The translations under genes and the position numbers were made by a program. 64,000 nucleotides of DNA from a bacterium (GTDB lineage Bacteria; Bacillota; Bacilli; Lactobacillales; Streptococcaceae). Shown here piece after piece: positions 50,044 through 59,700 of the stretch. Location: contig CAJNBT010000001.1 of NCBI GenBank assembly GCA_905221085.1, positions 372,001 to 436,000 of the forward strand. The letters are read 5' to 3'. Each line of letters starts with the position of its first letter. Positions within the stretch are counted from its first letter, which is position 1. A model generated the notes under the pieces. The model ran no database searches. It saw only the letters and a program-made list of their open reading frames with translations, and was not told the DNA's origin.

Positions 50044-51003
50044 TTATTGCAATACAAGTGATGCTGCTCCAATAACTCCAGCGTCGTTTCCTAGAGTTGC
50101 AAGAGCTAATTTAGTAGATGTGCGTACTTGTGGGAAAGTATTTTCATCGTAGACTTTTTGAACACCTTGTAGAAGGAATTCCCCTGCAGCTGATACACCA
50201 CCACCGATAACGATTGTTGATGGGTTGAGGATTGAACCGATGTTGGCACAAGCGATTCCCAAGTAACGTGAGAAGTTACGGTAAACGATCAAAGCAAGGT
50301 CGTCTCCTTCTTTTGCGAGGTCAAAAACTGTCTTAGCGGTTACTTCTTCTCCATTATCAATCAAGCGTTTCAAGACTGCATCGCCTTCGTATTCATCAGC
50401 ATAGCGACGAGTCAAGTTGACAATCCCTGTTGCTGAAGCCACTGTCTCAAGGCAACCTTTCTTACCGCAAGTACATGCGATTGGTTGGTCAAAGTCAACA
50501 GTGATGTGGCCAAGCTCACCTGCTGCACCAGCAACACCATGAAGCAATTTGCCTTCAGCAACAATACCGCCACCAACACCAGTACCGAGTGTCATAAAGA
50601 CAACGTCTGGTTGGTTATCACCAGCCCCCATCCAACGCTCACCAAGAGCTGCCACGTTGGCATCATTATCGATGAAGAAAGGAATGCCCAAGGCTTTTTC
50701 AATTTTCTCTTTAATTGGTTGAAGGGTTTTCCAGTTCAAGTTGTAGGCACCAATAACAGTTCCTTTTTCACGGTCAACCACACCTGGCGATCCCATTCCA
50801 ATACCTTGGAAGTCTGCTGCTGCCAATCCAAGCAAGTCCAAACGGTGTTGAATAGACTCAATCATATCATCAACGATATGGCTTCCCTCATCCAAAATAT
50901 TGGTCTTGATAGACCATTTTTCTTGGATTTCTCCTGCTGTTGTTAAGATTGCAAATTTGATAGAAGTTCCACCAAGGTCAATCCCAATAATCTTTTGACT
51001 CAT
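50044..51003 (-). CDS. gki: Glucokinase, ROK family
   Basis: This enzyme phosphorylates glucose in the cytosol. It is 319 residues. The N-terminal phosphate loop IGIDLGGTSIKFAI, the GVGGGIVAEGKL loop and the ROK zinc motif CTCGKKGCLETVAS are complete. A promoter with TGTTATACT lies upstream, and AAAAGGAG precedes the ATG. This is one of the genes used in pneumococcal sequence typing. Confidence 0.95.
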   Translation of the reverse strand: MSQKIIGIDLGGTSIKFAILTTAGEIQEKWSIKTNILDEGSHIVDDMIESIQHRLDLLGLAAADFQGIGMGSPGVVDREKGTVIGAYNLNWKTLQPIKEKIEKALGIPFFIDNDANVAALGERWMGAGDNQPDVVFMTLGTGVGGGIVAEGKLLHGVAGAAGELGHITVDFDQPIACTCGKKGCLETVASATGIVNLTRRYADEYEGDAVLKRLIDNGEEVTAKTVFDLAKEGDDLALIVYRNFSRYLGIACANIGSILNPSTIVIGGGVSAAGEFLLQGVQKVYDENTFPQVRTSTKLALATLGNDAGVIGAASLVLQ

Positions 51004-51103
51004 CGTCTTCTCCTTTTTAATTGAAAATGCTTACAGATATAGTATAACAAAATTCAGTTCCTTATGCAAAGGTTTGCATTAACTTTCTGGATTTTATTCT
51101 GGA

Positions 51104-51796
51104 TTATGGTTTCCAGAGACCTGAAGCATCTACGTAGTAACGTCCGCCATCAACTCGCTCATTCTTAGCCATTTTACCATCCGATTTCAAATAGTAATTT
51201 CCTTGCCATGCATTGCGAGCATAAGAACCATCTGATTTCAAGTAATACCAGGCTTGGTAAGAAGAATCATAAACCCACTCACCTTGTGCCATTTTACCGT
51301 TTGATTTAAGGTAATAAGCTCCTTGCCATGCATTTTTTGCATAAGAACCATCTGATTTCAAATAATACCAAGCTTGATAGGAAGAATCATAAATCCATTC
51401 GCTCTGTGCCATTTGACCATCTGCTTTCAGGTAGTAGCTTCCCTGCCATGCATTTTTCACTGGATTGCCATTTCCATCAAAGTAATACCAAGCACCATCC
51501 TGTTTAACCCAGCCACTTGTTGTTGCTGAACTTGTATTGTTTTGAGTCGCAGTTGATTGTTTTGCTTTAAAGGCACCCTTAGGGGCACTTTTCAATTCAC
51601 AAGCTACACCATCATGATCACGGTCTAACTTGGCAGAATAACCAGGTTCTCCCTCATGAATATCTGAGTATCCATTCGCCCAAGCCTCTTTACAACTAGA
51701 AAAATGAATGTTTTCTTCTGTTAACACAGGTTGTGAAAACAAGGCTAAAACTGGCAAGGTTGCCAGACTCATTTTTAAAAATAGACGTTTGTTCAT
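51104..51796 (-). CDS. Choline-binding surface protein with Excalibur domain (short CbpL-like)
   Basis: This secreted protein of 230 residues has a signal peptide (KMSLATLPVLALFSQPVLT), then an Excalibur calcium-binding-like motif (SAKLDRDHDGVACEL), a Ser/Thr linker and about seven choline-binding repeats of the GWVKQDGAWYYFDGNG type. These bind phosphocholine on teichoic acids. The domain order matches CbpL, but the C-terminal lipoprotein-like domain known there is absent. The last repeat begins NERVDGGRYYV, with Arg in place of the usual Trp. Confidence 0.88.
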   Translation of the reverse strand: MNKRLFLKMSLATLPVLALFSQPVLTEENIHFSSCKEAWANGYSDIHEGEPGYSAKLDRDHDGVACELKSAPKGAFKAKQSTATQNNTSSATTSGWVKQDGAWYYFDGNGNPVKNAWQGSYYLKADGQMAQSEWIYDSSYQAWYYLKSDGSYAKNAWQGAYYLKSNGKMAQGEWVYDSSYQAWYYLKSDGSYARNAWQGNYYLKSDGKMAKNERVDGGRYYVDASGLWKP

Positions 51797-51845
51797 TTCT
51801 TTCTCCCATAATTATGATATCGATTTCACTATTATTTTATCAAAC

Positions 51846-51953
51846 TTATTTCAGCAATTCAAGAGTCTTTGTAAGCCTATCCTTCGTTTGATTCCGAACC
51901 TCTTTCCAAGACTCTGCTGACTGCCCTAAGCCGTGTAAAAATACCAGTTTCAT
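51846..51953 (-). pseudogene. Remnant of an alpha/beta hydrolase gene (internal deletion)
   Basis: After an AGGAGA site, an ATG opens a 35-residue frame MKLVFLHGLGQSAESWKEVR that then ends NQTKDRLTKTLELLK. The first 19 residues are the typical start of an alpha/beta hydrolase with its oxyanion HG motif. The rest resembles the extreme C-terminus of such enzymes, and the middle of roughly 200 residues, with the catalytic Ser and Asp, is gone. It follows pabB by 9 bp. Confidence 0.65.
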
Positions 51954-51962
51954 CTAGTTCTC

Positions 51963-53675
51963 CTAAATGCTTAACTCATACAAGCCTCTCACTGCATTAC
52001 AACCGTAAATAGCTTCTGCTTGGGCTAAGTCTGCCAAGGTCAAGACTTTCTCTTCTACCTCTCCTGTTTCCAGCAAATGCTGACGGTAAATTCCTGGTAA
52101 GATACCAAGTCTGATAGGCGGTGTGTAGAGTTTCCCATCAATCTTCAGAACCAAATTTCCGATAGAGGTTTCAAGAAGTTCTCCTTTTACATTATGGTAA
52201 ATCTTCTCTTGTTCCCCTAAGTTCAAATGCGGTCGGTAACTCGTTTTGAAGTAGGTAAAAACTTGATTCAAATCCATTTCCTGCAAGCAAAGTTTGGCTT
52301 GGCAGAAGGTTGGACTGATAGGTTCCAATACTTGACGATCGACTTCTATCTCTCCAGATTTGTTAAGGCTAATTCGCAAGCGGTAGTCTTGATTGGCATC
52401 ACAAGCCTGACACTCTTCCTCTATCTTTTGTCTTAAGTCTTCTGCATCAAAAGGAAAGGTAAAATATCGACTAGCTTTTCTCAGTCTTTCCAAATGTTGT
52501 TCTTCAAACAATAAGTTCTTCTGGCTGATTTTCCCTGTAGTAATCAGTTGGAAACGAGCTTGTTTACGATAAAGAACTGCCGCCTTTTGATGAACCTCGC
52601 GGTATTCAGATTCCCATGTGCTATCCCATGTAATGCCTCCGCCTACTCCATAGATGGCTTTCCCTCGATTCAGTTGAATGGTACGAATGGCGACATTGAA
52701 AATCCGTTGCCCATGTGGAAGCAAGAGACCAATCGTTCCACAGTAGACTCCTCTAGGTTGTGGCTCCAAGTCCTTAATGATTTCCATAGTCGCAATTTTC
52801 GGTGCGCCCGTTATGGAACCACAAGGAAAGAGAGAACGGAAGATTTCAACAAGGTCAACATCCTCTCGCAACTGACTCTTGATGGTCGAAGTCATCTGCC
52901 AAACAGTAGAATACTGCTCTACCTGACACAGACGCTCCACGTGCTCACTCCCCACTTCAGAAATACGGTTCATATCATTGCGCAAGAGGTCCACAATCAT
53001 CATATTTTCAGAGCGATTTTTGGGGTCCTGTTCCAACCAACTGGCCTGCTCCAAATCTTCTTGGTCAGTCATGCCACGCTGAGTCGTTCCCTTCATTGGT
53101 CGCGTTGTCAACTCGCGGTCATTTTGCTCAAAAAAGAGCTCTGGACTCATGGATATCACTGCCATCTCGTCATGTTCAACATAGGCATTGTAGCCCGCCT
53201 CCTGTTCTACCACCATACGATTGTAGATGGCAAAAGGATTAGCGCTTAAATCTTGCTTGAGTTGGACGGTATAGTTGACCTGGTAGGTGTCCCCCTGCCG
53301 CAAATGATGGTGAATCTGGGCAATGGCCTTTTCATAGTCCTCTGCAGATGTTACTTCCTGCCAATCAGAAGGTAAATCAACCTCATCATAAATCAGAGGA
53401 ATAGGGGAGGTCTCCACCCTATCATGAACTGTAAAATATAGCAGGTACTCTGCCAGTAAAGGAGCTTTATGAACTGCTAATTTCTCCTCAAAAGCAGGTG
53501 CAGCCTCGTAGCTGACATAGCCCACCACATAGTAGCCCTGCTCTTGGTAGCTTTCCACTTGTGCCAACAAGTCTGCCACTTCTGCTAAATCTCTGGTTTT
53601 TAACTCTTTAATAGGCTGGGTAAAGGTGTATCTCTCTCCCAAAGCCCTAAAATCAATCACTGTTTTTCTATGCAT
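51963..53675 (-). CDS. pabB: Aminodeoxychorismate synthase/lyase fusion PabBC
   Basis: This bifunctional folate-pathway enzyme has 570 residues. The N-terminal part (about 1-370) is a chorismate-binding synthase: PMKGTTQRG, KNRSENMMIVDLLRNDMNRI, PCGSITGAPKIATMEII and GAIGG-like GVGGGITWDS. The C-terminal part is an aminotransferase class IV lyase (PabC), with LLETSIGNLVLKIDGKLYTPP. The start codon lies 6 nt after a TATACT box with no ribosome site, so it is predicted to be leaderless. Confidence 0.93.
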   Translation of the reverse strand: MHRKTVIDFRALGERYTFTQPIKELKTRDLAEVADLLAQVESYQEQGYYVVGYVSYEAAPAFEEKLAVHKAPLLAEYLLYFTVHDRVETSPIPLIYDEVDLPSDWQEVTSAEDYEKAIAQIHHHLRQGDTYQVNYTVQLKQDLSANPFAIYNRMVVEQEAGYNAYVEHDEMAVISMSPELFFEQNDRELTTRPMKGTTQRGMTDQEDLEQASWLEQDPKNRSENMMIVDLLRNDMNRISEVGSEHVERLCQVEQYSTVWQMTSTIKSQLREDVDLVEIFRSLFPCGSITGAPKIATMEIIKDLEPQPRGVYCGTIGLLLPHGQRIFNVAIRTIQLNRGKAIYGVGGGITWDSTWESEYREVHQKAAVLYRKQARFQLITTGKISQKNLLFEEQHLERLRKASRYFTFPFDAEDLRQKIEEECQACDANQDYRLRISLNKSGEIEVDRQVLEPISPTFCQAKLCLQEMDLNQVFTYFKTSYRPHLNLGEQEKIYHNVKGELLETSIGNLVLKIDGKLYTPPIRLGILPGIYRQHLLETGEVEEKVLTLADLAQAEAIYGCNAVRGLYELSI

Positions 53676-53681
53676 ACCTTA

Positions 53682-53727
53682 AGTATAGCATAAAATAAGA
53701 AAACCCTCATCCGCAAAGCAGATGAGA
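53682..53727 (-). terminator. zmpB terminator fused to leaderless pabB promoter
   Basis: The minus-strand hairpin CTCATCTGC TTT GCGGATGAG is followed by GGTTTTCTT. TGCTATACT follows (-10 at 53682-53687), and the pabB ATG at 53675 is 6 nt further. Confidence 0.8.
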
Positions 53728-53735
53728 GATTTCAA

Positions 53736-56700
53736 TTATTTAAAGATTGAAGTTTTAAAGCTATTTGTTTGTTGAAGAAGTTTCTTGAAGAGTTTCTCTT
53801 TAAGTGATACAGTATTATCAAATTTAACTGAACCATTATTTAGAGTTGCTTTATCTTTATCGACAGCTGTAGCAAATGCATTCTTCAAGTCGTCGTAACT
53901 ACTGTATGTAGTACCGTCAATTGTAACAGGGTTAAATCCTGCTTTCGCTTGATCAACAACTTCTTTGAAGTATGCTTTCTTCCAATCTTCTAGAGTACTA
54001 AATTTACCATCAGAAACTTTCTTAATGATGAAGTCATCTCCTAGAGTAGCATGACCTGCTTGTTTAGACTCATTTTTCAGCATGTTAGAAGCATAATTTA
54101 GGAACCCTTTTTCATATCCATAATAACCCCACATACGGAATGTGTTATGCTTGAATGACATTGCTCCTGGAGCCCCTTCACTTGTATTACCACCGTAAAT
54201 ACCTGCAGTAATAGGCACCGTTACATAGGCAGAGCCAAATCCAGTTGGGTCATAAGTACCATTACCAGGACCGTGTTTGGTCATAAAGTTCTTGTCTACT
54301 AGGTCGTTAACAGAAGTTAAGTTATATTCTTTTTCTTCTGCATTCAAATCACGAACCTCATCGTATTGGTTCTTCGTATTAGCATTACGTAATTTCTTAG
54401 CTACTTTCTTGAACCAAGCACTATTTAAGGCTTTATCCTGTTTATCAAGAACGGCTTCACCTTCAAGGTAGTCAAGAAGCATGAGCGTATCATTGAAACC
54501 TTTCATGTAATGATCGATTTCAGCGCGAGAAGTGAGGTCGTTTGGATTAGTGTTATACCATTGATTTCCATCATTTGGACGTTCATAGGCCATGTTCAAT
54601 CCAAGTGCTTTAAAGTCACCGTTTGGACTTGTTTCAGCAGGAGATTGTAACATACCTTGAGCAAATGCCTCTAAGTCAGTACCTTCACGATGTCTTGAAC
54701 CACCCAAGTAAACCATACGGTCATTTACGTGAGTCGTTTCGTGAGTAAATGCAGAGATACCGAAATCACTAATCATATCAGTAACCATGAAGAAGACTGA
54801 ATCATCTTTATAAGGATTACCGTAGATACGAGCTACAGCTCCCATACGCCAGTCAGTAGCATGGTAACGACCTGTTGGTCCATACAATTCACGTACTGGC
54901 GCAACATCTTTACCACTAGCAGTATGTCCGTATTTATCTGTGCTGATTCCTTTATAGTTTTGGTTATCTAACACAGGAGTTGGTACCATATTGTTACTCT
55001 TAAGAAGTTGGTTACGAACTTTATCTAATGATAGACGAGACCAGAAGTCTAAGTAATTTTGTTGACCTTTAGCGACTTTATCAATTTCAGGTTTGAATGC
55101 TTCGCGTTCTTCCGCAGTATTCTTACCGTATTTTTCAAATGAACTGTAAGCCATAGTGTTATATGTTGAGATTAAGAACATATGTGCATCTTTTAAGTTC
55201 AGAAGTGGCAGAATCATCTTACCGTGCATGTCATTGTTTAATCCTTCGTATGCTCTGTGTTTCTTATCAGCAAACTCTGGAGTTGTTGTCTTCGGTTCAA
55301 CGACATATACATTATCTTTAGTTGCTTTTATGAACCAATCGTTTAAGTCTGTGTCACTTGTGAAGAGTTCCATATTGTATTTCAAGAACTCATGCAAATT
55401 ACCTTTACCAGTAGCACCAGCAATCACTTCACGATAAGCATCGTGAGTGCGGTCACCCTTAATATAACTTTCTTTAGAGCCAATATTGATGATTCTATCT
55501 AAGACACTAACGTTCTTACCGTAGAAGTCAGGTTTGAATAACATTAACTCTTTAATGTTAAAGTCATCGAATTTAACTCCGTAGTAACGATTTAGGTAAG
55601 ATAATCCAAGAAGAACTGCAGCCTTATTGTCATCAATTTTCTTAATCAAGGCACGTTTTGCAGCTTCATCAGTGTTAAGCTGGTGATCTTCATTTTCTAC
55701 TAACTTCGTAACGAATTGAGTAAGATTATCTTTCACATACTTGAAGCTTTCTTCTAAGTACAAGTCCTTAATTACATTGACTTTGTTGCCACCAGTTCTA
55801 CCCAAGTGTTGGTAAATCGGGTCAGATTGCAATTCAACTGGACTCAATTTACTTTCGATAGCTCTGATTAAATCTGCACGATCTTTAACAACCATGTTTG
55901 GTGTATAAACAATATCACCTAAATCGTTAATACTATATTCACGAACTTGTTGAACCTTAGATTCTTTTTGTGTAATAGCTTTAATCTCTTTCGTCTTATC
56001 TGCATAATGAACCATAATATGGTCAGCATCTGTAAGGTCTGTGACAAAGTCATTGCCTTTCATTGCAGTTACAGACAATACTTCTTTGGTCATTAATGGA
56101 CTATCAGTAGCTAATTTATTTCCTTGATTTACAATCCATTCTTTGTTGTAGAATGGTTGAAGTTTTTCAACATTTCGATAAGCAAGCTCACGAGATGCAT
56201 CGTAATCTTGAGTATCTTTGTAAGTGTCAGATTTTGGTTTAACATTATTTAATGTATCTGAAACAAGAGGCTTGATAACATAATCATTAGCTGTAATTCC
56301 TAATGTTGCAATTTTCTGGTCAGCTTCATCTTGAGACACTTCTTTAATTCGGTTAGAAACAGAGAATTTAAATGAACGTTTACCTGTACTTACATCTTTC
56401 ACGATAAAGTTACGTTCTAAAGCGTTATTTGAGAAGTATCCACCATCTTCGTCAATATCTTTAGATCCATAGAACACTTCACCATTTTCAACTTTCATCA
56501 TAGACACAGAGTCTGCAACTTTACCCCATGCCCAGTTCTTACTAAGGAAACCACCTACTTCAACAGGTGTATTTACCTTAATAGTTCCTTTCGTAACAGC
56601 GTTACGAACAGAACCATATTTACCAATTCCGTTAGGATCAGAACCGTTATCTGATCTAGCAACAAATCCACCGATACGAGCTTTATTAGCAACTATATCA

Positions 56701-59700
56701 GCTTCTACATATCCTTTATCGACATTACCTTTCCAGATTTCACCAACCATACCAGCGAAATCCCATCCTCTATCACCTACACCAGTAAGTTTACCGATAT
56801 AAGCAACATTAGTAAGCTGTCCGCCGTTATCTAATTTGTTAACAAGTCCGGCAATTCCATCTCTACCAGTTATGCTACCAGTTACTTTAATATTCTCAAC
56901 AGTAGCATTCTTAACAGTTCTAGCAAGAGCAGAAATGTTATCAATCCAAGGCATATTAATATCGACATTAGCCAAGTTAACATCTTTAACCGAACCACCT
57001 TCAATACCACCAAATAATTGACGTGTCATATTGTGGATTGAATAACGCTGTCCGTCAACACTTGATAACTTACCTTTAAATGTACCAGGAACATACTCTT
57101 TATTTGGAGTTGGTACATTGGCCGCATTTAGATCTGCACCAAGTTTGAACTCACCGCTAGGGTTAGCTTTCATATCTTTTACAAGCTCGTTGAAGTTGTA
57201 GTAAACATTACCTTCTTTTGCTTTTTGTTTTTCAAAGTAATGTACATACTCTTCACTAAGTGTGTTGTCAGCATTACGTTGAACTAAGTCTGGTGCTTTG
57301 GCAGTAACTTTATATAAAGTTTTTCCGTCTTTTTCTACTTCTTCAATCTTGTCAACAGCAAGTCGTGTAACCTTGTTGTCGTGAGTTGTAACTCGTAGAT
57401 AAAGCGGAGCAACATCAGCTGGTTTTTCTGTAAGCAAACTAGTATCTGTTTCATTACCGTCAGCGTCCACATTCATCAAGCTTGTTTCTTTGATATTTTT
57501 GATTTCAACTTTTTTGAGGTCAATTCTTAGAGGTTCTTCATTCAGAACTACTTCCTCATCGCCTTCACCACGGTCATAAACCATCTTAGTTTCAATCTTA
57601 TAATCTTTGTAGTATTGCAGATCTGTCAGGCTAGCTGTCAAGTTGTCAGGTGAAACATTCAATGTTTTCACAATCTCATCACCTTTTTTCAGAGTTAAGG
57701 TGATAGATTTAATAGCTGCCTTGCTTGGATTTTCTAGACTGTATTTAATATCTGAAGTACGTTTCAAATCCTTAGGTTCAACTGCTGTGATGGTCAATAC
57801 TGGTTTTTCAAAGCTCTTAGCACCACGTTTCAAAATTCGGTCTTGAGGTGCCTCAATGACTTCCTCTGTAACTTTTGGAGCATCTTCTGTTTTAACTCCC
57901 TTAATGGTATTAAAGGTCTTAGTGATTTTTTTCTGACCTTCTTTACCTTCTTGAGCTACAACTTCTAAACCTTTTTTCAGTTGAGCATCTTCTTCAATCG
58001 TTTCTTTAAATGGAATCTTTTCAAGGCTTTCCTCTACAAGAGTTCCTTCAATTGGTTTTGTACCACGACTTACCTGTTGATTTACAGGCTCCTTGGTCAC
58101 TTCCGTACTGGTTGAAAGAACTTGGTCAGTTTTGACACCTTCTACCGTTTTATAGGTTGTTTTTGTAACTTGACTTCCTTTTTCACCATTTCTTAGGACA
58201 GTTTCTTCGTCTGTATACTTAGTTGGATCCTCAGTAGTTTCAGTTTTGTAGTCAAGTTCTGTAGTTGATTCCTCAACAAGAGTTCCTTCAGTGACTTTAT
58301 ACTCAGGTAACTGATCTTGTACAAGAGCTTGGCCTTCTTTACCTGCCTCTTGGGTTCCTTTTACTTCTACTTGAGCTTCTGGTAGTTCCGGCTGTGTTAA
58401 AGATTGACCTTCTTTGCCAGATTCTTGGGTTCCTTTAGACTCTACCCTAGCTTCTGGCAATTCGGGTTGCGTTAAGGATTGACCTTCCTTGCCTTCCTCT
58501 TGGGTTCCTTTAGACTCTACCCTAGCTTCTGGCAATTCTGGCTGCGTTAAAGCTTGACCTTCTTTGCCTACCTCTTGAGTTCCTTTAACTGCGACTGTAG
58601 CTTCTGGTAATGCAGGTTGAGTTAAAGCTTGACCTTCTTTGCCAGATTCTTGTGTTCCTTTGGCATCTACCGTAGCTTCTGGTAATTCGAGTTGCGTTAA
58701 GGATTGGCCTTCTTTACCTTCCTCTTGAGTGCCTTTTGCTTCTACTGGAGCCTCTGGTAATTCGGATTGCGTTAAAGATTGACCTTCCTTACCTTCCTCT
58801 TGAGTACCTTTTGCTTCTACTAGAGCTTCTGGTAATTCGGGTTGCGTTAAGGATTGGCCTTCTTTACCTTCCTCTTGAGTACCTTTTGCTTCTACTAGAG
58901 CTTCTGGTAATTCGGGTTGCGTTAAGGATTGACCTTCTTTGCCTTCCTCTTGAGTACCTTTTGCTTCTACTAGAGCTTCTGGTAATTCGGGTTGCGTTAA
59001 GGATTGACCTTCCTTACCTGTTTCTTGAGTACCTTTGGCCTCTACCGTAGCTTCTGGCAATTCTGGTTGCGTTAAGGACTGACCTTCCTTGCCTGCCTCT
59101 TGGGTTCCTTTTACTGCGACTGTAGCTTCTGGTAATTCAGGTTGCGTTAGAGCCTGACCTTCTTTACCTTCTTCTTGCGTACCTTTAGCTACTTGGTGAG
59201 TTGGTTCAGCTTGTGGTACTGGAGTTGGAGCAGGTTGCACCTCTTTCTTAGTTCCGACTGCAATGACTTGCGACACAGGATTTTGAACAACTTGGTCTTC
59301 GATGACTTCTCTAACTTCTTGACCGTTATCCATCGATACTTTAGTTACAAGACGACGCTGACCCTTTACTCCGGCTGTGACGATACGAGTCTGTCCTTCT
59401 GCTAAATTCGCATCTGGGCTTGTGATCGTTTCAAAAGGAATCTCAACCAAGCTCTCTTCCAGTCTTGTCTGAGGATTCGCAGAAACTGGTTTTTCTTCAA
59501 CAGCAGGAGCAACCGGAGTTTGTGTCACAGGTTTTTCGATGACAGTTTCTGGAGTGACAGCAGGTCTTTCTTGAACTACTTCTGTCTTCTCGATTTCTTT
59601 TGAGCTTTGCTTTTCTACTGGCAACTTAGGCTTCTCAGCTGAAACTGGTCTTGATGGATGGAGTTCTGCTTCCTTGAAGTATCCGATGTACTCATAGCCA

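Noticed and set aside
52548..53249. Plus-strand frame of 233 codons
   Set aside because: It is wholly antisense to pabBC, whose motifs are complete; no ribosome site or recognisable domain.
58736..59050. Plus-strand open frame of 104 codons, Leu-rich and repetitive
   Set aside because: It is the antisense of the zmpB repeat array; its regularity comes from the 75-bp repeats, and it has no ribosome site.
58298..59198. Possible CRISPR array
   Set aside because: The 75-bp units are contiguous coding repeats inside zmpB, without alternating unique spacers.
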